Assembly: GCF_002575655.3 (NCBI RefSeq)
Contig: NC_053040.3
Location: forward strand, 352,785,267 to 352,849,266
Origin: Aegilops tauschii subsp. strangulata
Lineage: Eukaryota > Streptophyta > Magnoliopsida > Poales > Poaceae
DNA length: 64,000 nt
Direction: 5' to 3'
The translations under genes were made by a program, and so were the position numbers. Positions 35,232 to 48,790 of this stretch are shown here, piece by piece. Under the pieces are notes generated by a model. That model was not told where the DNA came from. It searched no databases and saw only the letters and a program-made list of their open reading frames with translations. Position 1 is the first letter of the stretch, and each line of letters starts with the position of its first letter.

Positions 35232-38200
35232 TCATATATAAATCGGCTTCACATCATTAGCCCCAAAGCTTAATGCACAGGAAGGGCACCTTCGCTGGCG
35301 GTTTCTGAGCAACTTCTGTATACAGTCGTTGCAGAAAAGATGGTAGCACTTGGTAATCACGACCTAAACAACATGGGAGAACAAGTTCAGATTCATATGG
35401 TGACCAAGGTTGTAGGAAATGAAGGCAACAGTATTCACCTCTTTCTGTCGGTCGCGACAGACACCACATTTCAATATTCCCCTGTACTCATTCACCTCCT
35501 GATGAACCTTTTCCAACACCGACGATCCCTCTGTCTTTGCTCTAAGAGAACTAGCTTTCCTTGATAACGATTCCAAATCGTCCTCAGTTCTCCTCTTACT
35601 AAACCTGGAAAAACATCATTACACTTGTCACGTCAAGAAACCTGAAGATCACATGGAGTGTGGAAAAATAAATCTCTGCAAACAATTACCTATCCTTCTC
35701 TAGTTCTACAAGAAGTCCAGCAACTTCTAGTCGACTCCTCCCAACATTGGATTGTACTTGATCCATGGACTGTCTCAATTGTTGAGCCTCTCCCAATACA
35801 TCCGCCAGCTTTCTTTGAGCATTGCCTGAAGAAACAGAATGTCGCCGTCCATCCTCCGAAAGTCTCGCTGTCTGCTCTGACCAAACTTTTAACTGCAAAT
35901 GGGCAAGGAAAAACATGTGTGTCAAGCACTCGCTAAAACAGAATGTTCTCCCTACATTTATGCGTTTAAATTTACCTTGTCGTCTAACTGGGAGATTTTA
36001 TCTTTGTACAGATCCATCAAACCCTTTGCCTGCCGTAAATTCCTGTTCAGATTGCATAACTCTAAATGCAAAGTATCCTGTGCCTGTTTCACCTTAACGC
36101 CTTCCATAAAGATCTGCAGTAACATGTAGAGGCTTCAATAGGTCGCTGTTTAAAAAGATTCTTATAATTTCATCCCCAACGAATAAAGACAAACATGACT
36201 CTTGAATGACCATGGTTGATTTTTCTTGTGCAGTTATGCTAATCTGATTAATCAACCAAATATGCACACAAATTACTAATTTGAGGTTTTCTACACAACT
36301 TCAGTATGTAGCGTCGTAGATTAGGAAATAGCAAAATGCATTGTAGTTGCGGCCTTTATCTCATTCAACCACCACAACTCGCCTTTTACTTCTCCAGCCA
36401 CCTAGATTTATCTCAGTCTACCCAAAACCCACTTCCACAGTTTGGTTCCATTTTTCCGTGAGGTGTCCCTGAGACACTAAAGTAGCCTAGAATCGTCTAA
36501 GTGCCACCGAATTGGCTCAAAGAATAATTCAATATACTAGTATGTTTTTTGCATCTCCTCTTTTCTCCCATCTTCTTCCTCTATCCCCTTCTCTTTCTTG
36601 TCTGCCTTCCCCCCAACACACACACGTCCAGATCTGGAGAAAACGGAGCCAAGTAGTATGGCAATGCTCTGGATGCCGTCCTAGCACATCTTCTCCCTCA
36701 CAGCTGCTGCAGATTGAAACGAGCCCAGCGGTTTGTTGTCTTCCTAACATTTGTCCCATGACCTCCCCTCCTCGATGTGAGGTCAAAGGTCTCCTTTTTT
36801 GCCCTAAAAATGTGAATTGAGGGTGTAAATCCATGTTGTGGCTTCCACTTTATGTGCATGGCACTCGCACATGCATGTGGCGCCAGCTTTGGGGCACTCA
36901 CTAGAGGACCAAGGCATAATGAGGATGACATCCAAATGCACAAGAACAGGCTTTGAGGATACCAATCTGGTCACCTTGGGCGTGCATGGAATCGAAAACT
37001 GCTGCATTGCGCAATACAAGTGCTTGCCTCATCTTAGGAACAGAAGCAAAGCACTCCCAGTCAGTTTCCTCCATGCACGGTAGTGCTGTCTTGGATGCCT
37101 CGTCCATGCCTTCCTTGTAGCAGCAGGTGACAAAATCATCTTATTCCCCACCAGCAAACAAGAAGCACCATTTCTTTGACACTGTGGACATCTCGTTGGA
37201 TTCACAGGTGGTGCTCGGCTCAGTGCAATGGCCATGTCCCGAATTACTTGTCTTAGATTTGTCTAGATATGGATGTATCTAGACATGTTTAGTGTTAGAT
37301 ACATCCGTATCTAGACAAATCTAAGACAATAATTTGGGACGGAGGTAATATCTACTAACAGATACTTGTTTTTTAGGCATACAAAAGTAAATCCATATTC
37401 CTAATAAATACCATATTAACTACTCCCTCCGTCCCAACATAAATGACTCAACTTTGTACTAGCTTTAGTACAAAGTTAGTACAAAGTCGAGTCACTTATT
37501 TTGGGACGGAGGGAGTACAACACTAAACCATTTTTACCAAAAAAAATCAGATTTACCGGATGCACACCCTAAGCTGGAATGAAGATGAAAAGCAGGATTA
37601 ACAGTGAACCGTGCCTGGCTCAGTGGCCTGCTGTTTGACAGCAACCAAATTAACTTACAAAAACTCATTTTTATCCCACAGTAGTGGAGCACAATGTGGC
37701 CATGTGGGTCATAACAAAGCTCAATCGAGCATGGTGGCAGAGCAAATGGCACTGCGTACCAAACACAGCATGATGCCGATCAGGGCGAAGGGCATAAGCC
37801 CAACGAGAATGGCTCCATGTGCCCAGATAGTATGAGTTCTTTTTCCCATGGCAAAGAATGATAATTCAGCTTGTAAAGGGTAGCATGTGCTCATGAATCA
37901 AGCCTAAGTTGATAGTGGCGCAAGGGAACTTGAAGCTGATATTTGGTTATGTGTCCTGAAAGACTGCAAAGTAACGAAATATGCGATCGTATAAGCATGG
38001 GCTAGCAGTCTCCTAATTTGTGTTGCAAATCACCTGGCACGTAGAGCAGAAGTTGTTTGTGTTGGACTGTTGGTGTTTCTACGTTGAACTCCTGTAAATG
38101 TCTACTGTCTTTGGTTTCAACAAATTAAGTGGGAGATTAATTCTCCATGCTGAAAACAGAAATCTGATGACGTCTCATACTAATGTCTTTTGTTTCAACT

Positions 38201-41200
38201 TTCAACAAATAAACAGTCCTCCATGCTCAAAATAAAAATATGATGCTCAAGCTCACTTATTTGTTAATAGGCTACCAGGAGATTATAATGATCTGGATGG
38301 TCTCATGGCGTAACTACCGTTACTAACATGAAAACCTGGATAAAATCATGGTGGTAACCTAAACCTTCTAGTTGCACATTTAAATTATTATTGGCATGTC
38401 CGCGGGTTATGGGAACTGAAGTCAAACAAGCTTTAAGTGAAATCAGAGTTATTGTGAACAGAAGTGGGTGATTTTAAGGTTACACTAATGTTGAAAACAA
38501 GGATACATCAGCACGAACAAAGAATAGCAAATGAGTCCATAGAATTACCTTTGTATTGTGGTCATCTCTCTCGATAATTTGCTGTAGCAATTGTTGATTT
38601 TGTGTTTGTATATCTTCATATGCTTGCCCAATACTCTGAAATGTCAAAAGTAAGTATTTGTAGAATACTGATAATCTGTATTTTACAGAGATGTAGAGAT
38701 GAAACAGACCTCAATCTCTGACAGGTACGCTTCACCTTCTTCATGCTTTGATTTCAATAATTCAGATAAACTACCAATATCTCTGTAATGCACAGAAAAG
38801 TTCACAAGTTAGCATCACTTTGACCAGTAAAAATTGATAATGTTTCCAGCTTCTGCCTACTTCAACACATGTGATGGCTTACCTTCTGGCACTCTCCATC
38901 TTCCCCCTTAATTCAGCAATCTGAGCTTCACCATTTGCAAGTCTCTGCTGAGACGTTGCTTCAGCTTCGATGGCTGCCTTAACACGCTGTTCAAGCCTAC
39001 TATCATCAAGAGAAGATTTGAGGCTATGGGCACGAGCCCATTCACAGTATTCTCTATCTTTCGACTCCAGCACATCTCTGTCACAAAACAATAAGGTATG
39101 GACATCACTACATCAGAACGGTAAAGTTTGTTATAGTAGAACTTATGAATTTGGTAGTAAACAATGTTTAAAAGCTCAACAGATTATTTCGGATGATCTG
39201 ATCAATGGGCAATAGGAGAACAAGCAGAGTGGAACACAATAAATTGTAGAGGTAGTTTCATGAAAGGTTTCTGCTGTAATAAAACTACCTTGAATCAGTA
39301 GATTCGCGCTTATACATTTCCACAAAGAGCTTTAACTCGCAATTCGTTTGCCTTAGTTCATGAACCTACAAATCATGTGAATCCAGTGGCTTAAGAATTC
39401 ATAAAAACAATATGAATGGAAATCAAAGAATCTAGCTAAAACAAGCCATTTCCTGATGCCTGCTAAGACAATGCAGCTAGTTAAATCAGCAATTTTTTAA
39501 TTATTACCCTGGACCGTAGATCCCTTACTTCAGGTCCAGCACGAGTGGATTTACATAATGATTCGTTGATGGCATGCTCCTGTAAAGCACAAAACGAATA
39601 GCTTAAACTTAATTGAAATAGTCACAAAACACTCATTAACTTCTTCAACAAGCTCATATCAAGAAATTTACATTTCTAGCCAGAATATCAGAAATGGAGC
39701 GAACTTCAGCTCGTAAAGAATGCAATTCTGAAGCATCATCCTTGTACTTAGATAGTTCAGTTTGCATAGCGCCCATTTCTTCTGGCAGTGATGACACCAG
39801 CGCTTTAAATTCTGATATGGTTTGGTTCCGACCTGAAAATAGGAAGTTTTTACTTATTTAGATTCCGATATGGCCAGAAGAGAATAACTCAACACTATTA
39901 GCAAAGTCAAACAAGAATCATCATACCAGGTTCTCTCGAAGATTCTTCAAGTTTCAGTGCAAGCATATTCTTTTCATCAACTACTTTCCGCAGATTCTGA
40001 TCTAAAACTGCAAGGGTTGACTCACAATTGAGAGATACCCTATGAGGAATTCCAGACAGATCAACTTTTACATTAATTTCCCTTTCTTGCCATATCAATT
40101 TATCCTTATTAACCTGAAAAGGCAAGTAGAAGCCGAGTCAAACATAAAATAAATAGCTGAGGCTCTTTGATACATGAAAAGTAAATTATACGAGCAGTAA
40201 CCACCTGTAATTTCTCTAATAGTGTCCGGCATTGGTCCAACTCTGCTTGTGACTTCTGAAGTTGATCCTTCAGAACTTGGAAAGCTTTTGAAGAAGAAAT
40301 GCTCTTCAAATCCGTCAAAATGTTCTGTCCATAAATTGCAAATGTAAGGCATGCAAGAATATTTTATTGAACACATCTTCCTTTACTCTAAGATTGACTC
40401 CAACGTGGAATCTCAAATAAGCCATGTCAACATTGAAATTGTAGCCAAAATGCTAACCTCAGATTCTTAAACAATTAAAAGGTGCTTTGATCAGACATCT
40501 TTTAGTTGAGAGGATGGAATTTCAAAACCATACATGTTATGCAAAAAAAAAATCTATTTTTGAACGGCACATCTGTATGTCGCCCTCTGGAGACTAGAAA
40601 TAATCTAGGATTACTTTCGCTAATGTTGGTACTTGATAGGAAAGCAAACATCATCCAAAAAAGCTGCAGCGAAGCGCGGGTGGAAAATACTATTATGAAT
40701 CAACTCTGGAAAGACACTCAAAAAATGTAGAACAGCATTACTTCACTTGTATGGCACCTAAACAAGCAGTGTGCAAACCTGAAAAGTAGCCAACTTGTTC
40801 AAAATTTCAATTCTCTCTTCATGAAGTCTCCTTATTTCCGCCAGGCGTTGTGAAATCAGACCCTGATCCAAACAATAGAGCAAGCAACAACTTTAGGGTA
40901 AGAGCAAACATAGGCAACACTGGAAGTTTAAAACAAGTATTTAATATTTTACCATAAACTCCTTGTGAGAAGCCCCTAGATCCTGCAATTCCTTTTGTTT
41001 GTCTCTGACATTATCCTGAGGGAAGCTTTTATTTCCTAAAGTTGGAAATAAGATTGGAGTTCCATGTGTCGTGTCTCCCTGTGCTTTGAGAACTGCCAAT
41101 TTGTGGTTGCTTTCTTCCAACTCAGCAGCAGCACTTGCCAACTCCTCTTGAAAAGTTAACAAACATCTCAGTAAAGTTAACATGGTGGTCCTTAATATTA

Positions 41201-44200
41201 GTTGCACACAGCATCATAGGCACATATATACTGTGCAAACATTGCCTAAATAGTTAATCTCGTCTAATCAGTGGAAGGGACATTGTGTGGCTAGGTGATC
41301 CAGTAATCCACAAAAACAAGGATCAGCCATATATTATTGTGCGTACTCCCTCTGGTTGGGTTTATAAGTCAGACACGGGTTTTTAGGTGTTCGATTTGAC
41401 TAATAAAACATGTCTAATATGCCACAAAAATTATAAGTAAGAAACTTCATTTGACAACGAATCTAAAGCGATATTTTTTGTAAAATATAATACACATTTT
41501 GCTAGTTAAACTGAAGACCTAAAAACCCATGCCCGACTTATAAACCCAACCGGAGGGAGTAAGTACAGACAGGTTAGTGGAGGAGAAGAAACATTCCTAC
41601 CTAGCCAGCATATCTAATCCTGGCCGAGTACAACATGCAGTGTTGTGAGGGAACCCCCAGCTTTGCCTCTCACACATATCCAGATCTGTTTTCCAGTTGC
41701 CTTTCTTGTCCCAATCCAGCACTGGCCTCTCTCCATTCCTCCTGATCTCTCTCCAACTCTCTTCAGTCTATTATCTATCCTCATCCTCTTATCAACCTCG
41801 CTATTGTCAATGTCTGACCAGAGGTAGGAAGCAGTAGCAACTACTTGAGGCAAGAGCAGCAGATGGGCGAAGAAGGTTATGGTGGTTGCAACACACAGAG
41901 GGAAGGCAGTGGGAATGGATTTTGGGAGAGTAGACGGCTAGGCAATGGTAGATTTGGGGGAAAGGGTGATGTGGTGACATATCCAATGTGATTTAAGTGT
42001 CATGTGTATCCATGTATGTAAAGCATCTCATGTTTAAGCAAGAAGATACCCTCAACTACAAGGCGTGTGTCATGCATATCAGAAGGGTATATTGGCAGGT
42101 ACCGAAGGTGTCAAAATAATATAGATATAGTAAGACACTAACAAACTGTTGTATGTACCAGGGTCATATCCACGTATGTAAATCATCTCGTGTTTAAGCA
42201 AGATACCTTTAAGGCGTTTCTGTTCAGCTTTGCTTCGAGCATTTAAATATCTCTCTTCATGGTGCTTCTCTGTCAGCTGTCTGTGCTTCAAGTGGAGATC
42301 ACCAAGTGCTCGTACAGCATCAGTAAGCTCTAGTGATATCTCACTAGCAGTACTTCGCAGTTCCCTAATGCGCTCTGCAGTGAAGCAAAACAAGGAAATG
42401 TTACCAAAGGGGTAAGAAATTTGGCAGTCCTTCAGCTGTAATTAATAAAAAATTATTACCAAGGAAATGTGAAGAACAAACCATCTTCGGGTAATGCAGT
42501 AAAGTGATCTAACGGTAACTTCTCGTTTGCATGCCATGAATCATTTGATGAGAACAAGATATTCTGCAGCACATCAGTAGTTGACGAGTGTACGTGGTTT
42601 TCCAAATGGCAACCAGAACTTTCTGTGGCACCTGTCTCAACGAGCCTGCTAAGGAAGTCCTTGTCTTTCCGGATGCATGCACCATCTGAATAGAAAGTTA
42701 GAAACTAAATCTGTAATTTTTGGGACATCCAAGTTTAGAATATTCCACAACCATCGACATAAATCAAATACGATGAAATGCTTCCATTACAAATTCCCCT
42801 CCCCAAAAAAAACTTGCAAATCCTAACAAGGAAGAGTTAGATGCATGTACTGCTTCCATTACAAATTTTTATACATGAGGAAACAAATTATTAGCCGACA
42901 ATCAAATTAATTCAGGCAAGAACAAAGACATACCTGTAGACTCGTTGCTAGGAACTGCACTGCAGGAAGAATTTTGGGATCCACTTTTGCAAACAGAGAT
43001 AGCCTTCAAATCTCTCACAAGCTGTTCAAGTATAACATTTACAGTAAACAAAAGGAAGACTTGTAGTTTTTGCAGTTACAACAAGGTAAGGTTTTAGCTT
43101 ACATGCTGCCATGACTTGTTAACAAGATCTTGGGTCTCATGGTGAGACTTCTGTTTCTGTTTGAGATCATCAAATTTACCCTCGAGGGCATGGTACTCAG
43201 ACTTATGGACTTCTAGCTGTTCTGAAAGCTTTTGGTTTCTGTATTTAATTACAGCAAAATCAAGCTGCCAACCAAGAACGAAGTTATAATTAACACTATA
43301 TATAGAAAAGAAGTAACGGAAATTACAGTGTAGAAAAGCCAAAAGAAGGAACATTCGAGATGAAAGCAGCATGGATTTCTTTGTTTAAATACAAGGAACG
43401 AAATCCAATTTATGATCATGGCTTGACAATACTGCTTTAATGAACAGTGCAAGAACAAAATCCAGAAGAGAGCAATATGGCAAATAATACAAGTGCATCA
43501 ATGATGTATATCCGTTTCTACATCTATATGCACAGTGGCCTAAACATCATTCCACAAAATATACCAAATGAGGCCATATTAAAAATCCGACAAAATTGTT
43601 TTGCAGAAGTATCGATTATTGTATCCTTAATCATCTCTCTAAATGGATACTATATTTGCTCTCATAGTGAGACAGCTTTTCCTATCAAACACCAACCATG
43701 TCATGGACAATTTCAGCAAGGCTTTTTAGGCCTAACTAAAGGAGTCAACAAGTAAAGTTGTACGGTACACTTCGCAGTGGTGGACAAATGCAGATTTGCC
43801 AACCGTTCATGCATATGTCAGTAGGTTTCCCATGCAATGCCCAAGGTAAACCCAGAATGCAAGCAGGCTGGCGAATCCGGTAAAACCGGACATGCCCAAG
43901 GTAAAATAATTTATGTTGCAATCTGAGAAGCTCCTGCGATTCACGAAGTAACCTAGTAATGTCGTTAACCCCAGCTACCTAATACAGGATCCAAATAGCA
44001 GAGTAATGTCGTTTACTCTGCTGGTGGACCGTCAACCGATCGATCGAGCCAGCTCGTACGAATGCCATGGCCAACGACCAAGCTCAGAACCTATTCGATT
44101 GCCACAATCAATCTGGATAAAATAGTGAAATCACCGCCTGGCTAGTCCTCTCTTTTGGTTGGCCAAATATCTCAATGATGGGCTAATGCTGACCTTGCCC

Positions 44201-45637
44201 AAGATAGCAAAACATGGATCAAGACGGCTCATTCTGTTACGATCCATGTTTTGCTTTTACATTGCTAGTGCGTGGAGTGGACTCTAGCTTCCTGAAGAAC
44301 TACGTGGAAGGGAACTATATTTGACTTCTTTTTAAATATATGGAAGAATAACATGTTTTGTACCTACAGTTGTGTACTCAAAACATATATGCGCGATGTG
44401 TAAACAATTGCTGTTCCAACAACATTCGTGAAGGCTTATACTAGCCTGAGCTTATCCCAAATCATAGGATTTACTAACAAGTAGTGTAAGACAAATGATT
44501 TCTATCTACAACTACTCCCTCCGTATCAAAATATAAAAAACGTCTTATATTTTGGTAGAGGCTATGGCAAGACTGGGCACAACACCCACACGGCCACACA
44601 ATGAACCTTCCACGACTGTAGCCTTTATTACAAGAAATGAACTGTGATACTGGCGATTCGTTTTCATCAGAGAAGCTCCTTTTTGTCATATTTTACTTTC
44701 AAGCAAGTTTCTCATACTACAGAGACCATTGCGGAAAGTGTGTCACCAAAGATCAACTTTGAGCAAAGTGACTGATTTTGCCTTGCTGGGCAAGAGCTCG
44801 TTGCGATGGGCATGCACGCTTACCATAGATGTGAGCTCTTCAAAAAAATAGTGTACAATGCACGCACATGAGGGCTATGACCAAGGGAAGTGTGTGTTGG
44901 TACGCTGATGAAGAGGAACAACGAATGTGACGTCAATGTCCCTCGAGTCATGCGAGATTTGGCCGAAAGCACCGGATACCCTTTTTAGATAAATCATGAT
45001 AATATATATGTTCACCTTGCAAGAACAGGATGATATGGATCACAACACAGTTATAATCCATGATCTTGTAATCAATATTTCTGTGTCCAAATTTGTTGTA
45101 CCATGGCAACGCACGGGCATTCGACCAGTGTTGTGAACAATTTCAGCAAGACCATTTGGGTCTAGCTAAGGTAAGAAGAGATGTTGTGCACCAAATTTTG
45201 CAGTGAGGTAAAATCACGGCGGAAAAAGTTTGGGCATGCCAACCGTTATAGTAGGACGCGCATGCAAGGCGTAAGTGGGTTGCCAAAGCCGGCTTCAACG
45301 GACATGTAGCCCCACGTAAAATGAGTCTTTTTGCGAGGTAAAATGACTGTTAATGAGATTTCAGAATCTCCTATCGACTCATGTATTACCCTAGCAAATT
45401 CGTGGACCTGGGCTACCTGATACACGATCGAAATACAACTGAGTAACAAGTCTCCACACGGTAGCCTATACCTTGACAATAGAGGACTACTTAAGAGGCT
45501 TGGAATGAGGCGTATACCTTCTTGTCGTCGGATGAAGGCGGAAGCGCTGGGCGCTTGGCGGGAGGTACGGCATCAACACCCTGCGCAAAGGAGCCAGATA
45601 GCCGCCGCTTCCGATCGGGCTCGCCGGTGCTCCCCAT
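35232..45637 (-). CDS. HUB1: E3 ubiquitin-protein ligase BRE1-like 1 (HUB1 type), 19 exons, intact
   Basis: HUB1/BRE1 is the RING E3 that monoubiquitinates histone H2B in the nucleus, usually as a HUB1-HUB2 heterotetramer, affecting transcription, flowering and dormancy. Exons: 45637-45518, 43264-43103, 43021-42934, 42685-42482, 42374-42207, 41146-40953, 40862-40779, 40324-40205, 40113-39927, 39832-39672, 39579-39508, 39365-39289, 39077-38883, 38782-38710, 38635-38549, 36113-35976, 35892-35690, 35604-35439, 35363-35232. All borders are GT-AG and phases agree; 2631 nt, 876 residues, near the roughly 880 of rice BRE1A. It starts MGSTGEPDRKRRLSGS with a basic, nuclear-signal-like KR stretch; the middle is long coiled coil; the C3HC4 RING is C824/C827/C839/H841/C844/C847/C859/C862, ending NDVKPIYI. 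No lesion was seen. Introns 1 and 15 exceed 2 kb and hold MITEs. HUB2 is the alternative paralogue, but the N-terminus fits HUB1. Confidence 0.96.
37233..37345. mobile_element. Stowaway MITE in intron 15 of the BRE1-like gene, left end degraded
   Basis: Long inverted arms (TTGTCTTAGATTTGTCTAGA and its complement) surround a short centre. The right end TTTGGGACGGAGG is intact and followed by TA; the left terminus is mutated to TGTCCCGAATTA. Confidence 0.85.
37423..37515. mobile_element. Stowaway MITE (93 bp) in intron 15
   Basis: Ends CTCCCTCCGTCCCAA and TTGGGACGGAGGGAG, with TA duplications at 37421-37422 and 37516-37517. It lies about 80 bases from the previous MITE. Confidence 0.95.
41346..41559. 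mobile_element. Stowaway-type MITE (214 bp) in the intron between exons 5 and 6
   Basis: Ends CTCCCTCTGGTTGGGTTTAT and its complement, with TA on both sides (41344-41345, 41560-41561). The interior is longer than in the other copies. Confidence 0.9.
43694..44015. repeat. Diverged duplicate, copy A, intron 1 of the BRE1-like gene
   Basis: It shares with 45133-45455 an ordered series of matches: ACAATTTCAGCAAG, TGCCAACCGTT, CGGACATG, GAATCTCCT-like and GCTACCTGATACA-like words. The two are in the same orientation about 1.4 kb apart. It is non-coding. Confidence 0.65.
44515..44558. mobile_element. Stowaway MITE remnant in intron 1
   Basis: Begins CTCCCTCCGTATCAAAATAT after TA and folds on TTATATTTTGGTA, but the right terminus is lost (reads GAGG). 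It is a truncated copy. Confidence 0.7.
45098..45128 (+). mobile_element. Helitron-like 3' terminus in intron 1
   Basis: CCATGGCAACGCACGGGCAT followed by TCGACCAG and then T matches the conserved 3' end of small grass Helitrons (CGTTGCAACGCACGGGCATT...CTAG, then T). The 5' end was not located, so the element's extent is unknown. Confidence 0.55.
45133..45455. repeat. Diverged duplicate, copy B, near exon 1 of the BRE1-like gene
   Basis: Partner of 43694-44015. It begins directly after the Helitron-like 3' end at 45128 and ends about 60 bases from the exon 1 donor. Confidence 0.65.
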
Positions 45638-46180
45638 AGTTCTAACCCTAACTAGCCGTCCCGCCTCCAATCCGCCGCATGCGGGGGAGACCAAGCTCAC
45701 AAACACCCGGACCGGTCCTCACGAGCACGCGCAGCACCGGCCCAGCCCGCCGCCGCCGCCCAAACCCTACCCGGCCACGGGATCGATCGGAGGGCGCAAA
45801 ATTTTGAGGGTTTGCTCGCGGCACGGGGCCGATGGGGGATTGATTATGCCGTGCGGCTGAATTTGGGGTTTTGGAGGGGCGGATCGAATCGAGGAGATGG
45901 GAAGGGTGAGAGTTAGCGGTGGTTTTGGTGTGAGGTGCGTATGCGTGCGCTCTGCGAAGAGTCTAGGCTCCACAGAGTGGAGAGGAGAGGAGGGGAGGAG
46001 GAAGAGACGGCGGAGGAGAGGGCGAGCTGGGGTGGGGAACGGAGGCACGCACGGTGGGGGAGAAAAACCGCACGCTAGGCACCCATCCGATATCGGGGAG
46101 GAGCGGTCCGGCCAGCCCCGCCCGGCACGTGTCCACGGAGAGCCGCACGCTCGATCGACACTACAATGCGTGCGGACAAC
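45638..46180 (-). promoter_or_regulatory. GC-rich 5' leader and promoter region of the BRE1-like gene
   Basis: A GC-rich block with CCGCCGCCGCC and purine-rich tracts lies immediately upstream of the ATG at 45637. An overlapping 195-codon open frame (46354-45767) is rich in Pro, Ser and Thr without a domain and is probably chance. No clear TATA box was seen. Confidence 0.5.
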
Positions 46181-48160
46181 CATGTGAGTTTGTGACATGC
46201 CACTCCGTCCCGATGGACCCGACCTCATGGCTATGGGTGACCCTTGTGGGTCGGGAAAACCTTGGCCTCGATATGTGACGACTTTTTGACGAATATGATA
46301 TTTTAGCAGAGTCGCTATATGGATGTCGCGCCAAAACGACCTTGTAGTCTTCATATTTGAAGGCTGGGAGGTTTATATGGAGCTCGCTCTATACCCAGTG
46401 GTCTACATGGAAAGCAAGTTTTAGCTTCGTCCTTCTTCCGTCACGTGTGAAATTTGAAACGGCCCAGCCTCTCACACACCATCACCGACTGGCACCTGGC
46501 CATTTATTGTCATGCCTGCTTCATCGGATTCCCATGGCCGGCCTGTCGGATAACCCTCACGCGACATCATCTCACGACTTGTGTCTGAGCGGTCGGAGAG
46601 ATGCCATGTAAGCAATCAGCAAGCGTGTGAGCACGGCCGTGTTTTCCACTAGGAAGCACGCCACTTGATGGTCGTTTGCCGCCAATGGCCTCCTTAACTG
46701 CTTTCTAAATGAAGGGTTGGCGGCCCCAGCGGTCTATAAAAGGTTGTCGCTGCCTCCTCTCTCTCCCATCGCCCTCTTTGGCGCCTTCAAAAATCCCTTC
46801 AACCCACCTCCATTTCATCTCTTCCTCTCCAAACATGTTTCTAAAAACGTCACGTCGATGCCTTGGACCCCTTCTGGGGGCAGATGCATGTGGGCCCTGT
46901 CAAGCTCGCGAGGGACGAGGTGGAAACTTAGCGGCAGACTTAGCACCGTGCGCTCGCCCTTGCCAGTGCAGAAGCATGGCCGGCATGGGGCGACCGCGTG
47001 GAGGCCATCTTTTGGGGGATCGAGGCATGTAATGCCGCCGCCACAGAAGCATGGCTGTTCTGGGACGATCAGGTCGAACCCATATTCGGGGCATTGAGTC
47101 CCGCATTGCCGCATCCCCACTTGACCCTGTCATGCAACTAGGCCCCGCTGGCGAATCCAACCATCGCCGCAACTATTAGCTAATTAGTTGATAGTATAGC
47201 TAAGTATTAGATGCTCAATCAATCCAAGTCGCAATGCTACTATTTTTTCAGCCAAATTATTAGAGATGAAGTTGAATTGAATCAAATATATTGTGAATTT
47301 TCTATTACTGGGAAAGGACCGTTGTAGTCAATGACAAGCGAGACCTATATAACAAAAATATGAAGACCACCTTTTTGATCTATCTATGTTTAAAAACATG
47401 AAGATCACCTTTTTGATCTATCTATGTTTGTGTGTTTCCTCCACGGTCTTCGTATCCTTACGGGGCACAAATATGACGACTATGCTAGAGTTGCTCTTAC
47501 CCGTGGTAGTAGATGACTACTTTTCTTTTTTGCTATCAAGCGATGATTAATTTTGAAATCCATTGTTTGGGAAGCTTCTTCTCCCATATCAACAAGAGAT
47601 TCCAAACGTTCAATTGGTCAAAGGCGAGCAAGCTTCTTCTATGGTAGCTGGTTGTCGTGAAAATGGTCTCCACAACGGTTGTGCATGTATGGTGATAGAG
47701 GTGTCAAGTGGTCAAAGCAACTTCAACTAGCGAACACGACCAAGGCTTGAGTTCTCGCAATATAAAAAAGAAGGTCATGACATGAAAATCGTCGAAGCTA
47801 CGAGCAATTTGGCAGAACTCTAAGTTCCATGGTCAACAAACATTGGCAGATTGCTTTCAACTCGAAAAGGATTCCCTGACGTACCACTTTCAGGCCCACA
47901 TGTCAGTGGCTCAATGGCACCTTGCAGTATGTCAAGGGAGTTGTGTTCTTCCAACTCATAACTAGTTATTCGCGGCTAATCACAAATTTCATTTGCCGCA
48001 TTTTTCTACAACGGTCAATAGCGCACAATTGCTCGCGTCACACGTGGCATGGTACGTGGTCTAGCAATCTTAACACATGATCTTCTAAAAAACAATCTTA
48101 ACACATGTATGGTTTTTAGCGTGTAACACGGTTCTTTGCATGGGTCTCCAAGTTTTTTTT
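46181..48160. other. Low-copy DNA, no confident gene
   Basis: A possible plus-strand promoter (GGTCTATAAAAGG near 46731) precedes a 126-codon frame (46717-47097) without a recognised domain. It could be a relic or chance. The rest is A/T-richer with nothing recognised, apart from a short direct repeat of GATCACCTTTTTGATCTATC near 47367 and 47403. Confidence 0.4.
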
Positions 48161-48790
48161 ACATTTTTTACCTTTTACTTTTACTTTTACCTTTTCTTCT
48201 CCTTTTATAGATTATATTATTTAATAAAATTTGCATGAACATTTAAAAATAGCAAAACTTTTCAAATCTGCATGAACATTTTGAAGATTGCATGGACATT
48301 TTCCAAAAAGCACACAATTTTTTTAAGAATGTGTGATTTTTTTAGAAAATGCATGAACACCTATTAGAAAATATGTGAAGATTTTCTAAGTTACATTTTT
48401 ACTTAAAATGTGTGATTTTTAAAATAAGTAAAATATCATTTATTAAATTTGCGTGAACATTGTAAAAAAATTTGCATGATTTATCATGAAATGATATGAT
48501 AATTTCTAGAAAGTGTGTGCACATTTTTATAAATTATATGAATAATTTCTAAAAATTATTGAATGTTTCTAAAAACATGTGAACAATTTTAAAAAATATG
48601 AACACATTTTGAAATTACATGAACATAAGTTTAAATTCATGAATATTTTTTCAAATATGCGAACTTTTTCTAAAACATGTGTACAATTTAAAAGTATCAC
48701 AACATAGTTGCTAAATTACAGGATTGTTTATTTTCAATACAAAAATATATTGAAAAATAACAGAAAAGCGAGTAGAGAAAATAAAAGGTC
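48161..48790. repeat. A/T-rich degenerate tandem field 1 (GCATGAACATTTT-type)
   Basis: Loose repeats of about 20-30 bases alternate words such as GCATGAACATTTT and TTTTAAAAAT. No period is exact. Such fields are common beside Triticeae repeats; the origin is unknown. Confidence 0.7.

Noticed and set aside
45767..46354. 195-codon minus-strand frame upstream of the BRE1-like gene
   Set aside because: Low-complexity Pro/Ser/Thr composition without a domain, in GC-rich promoter-like DNA with an overlapping opposite frame.
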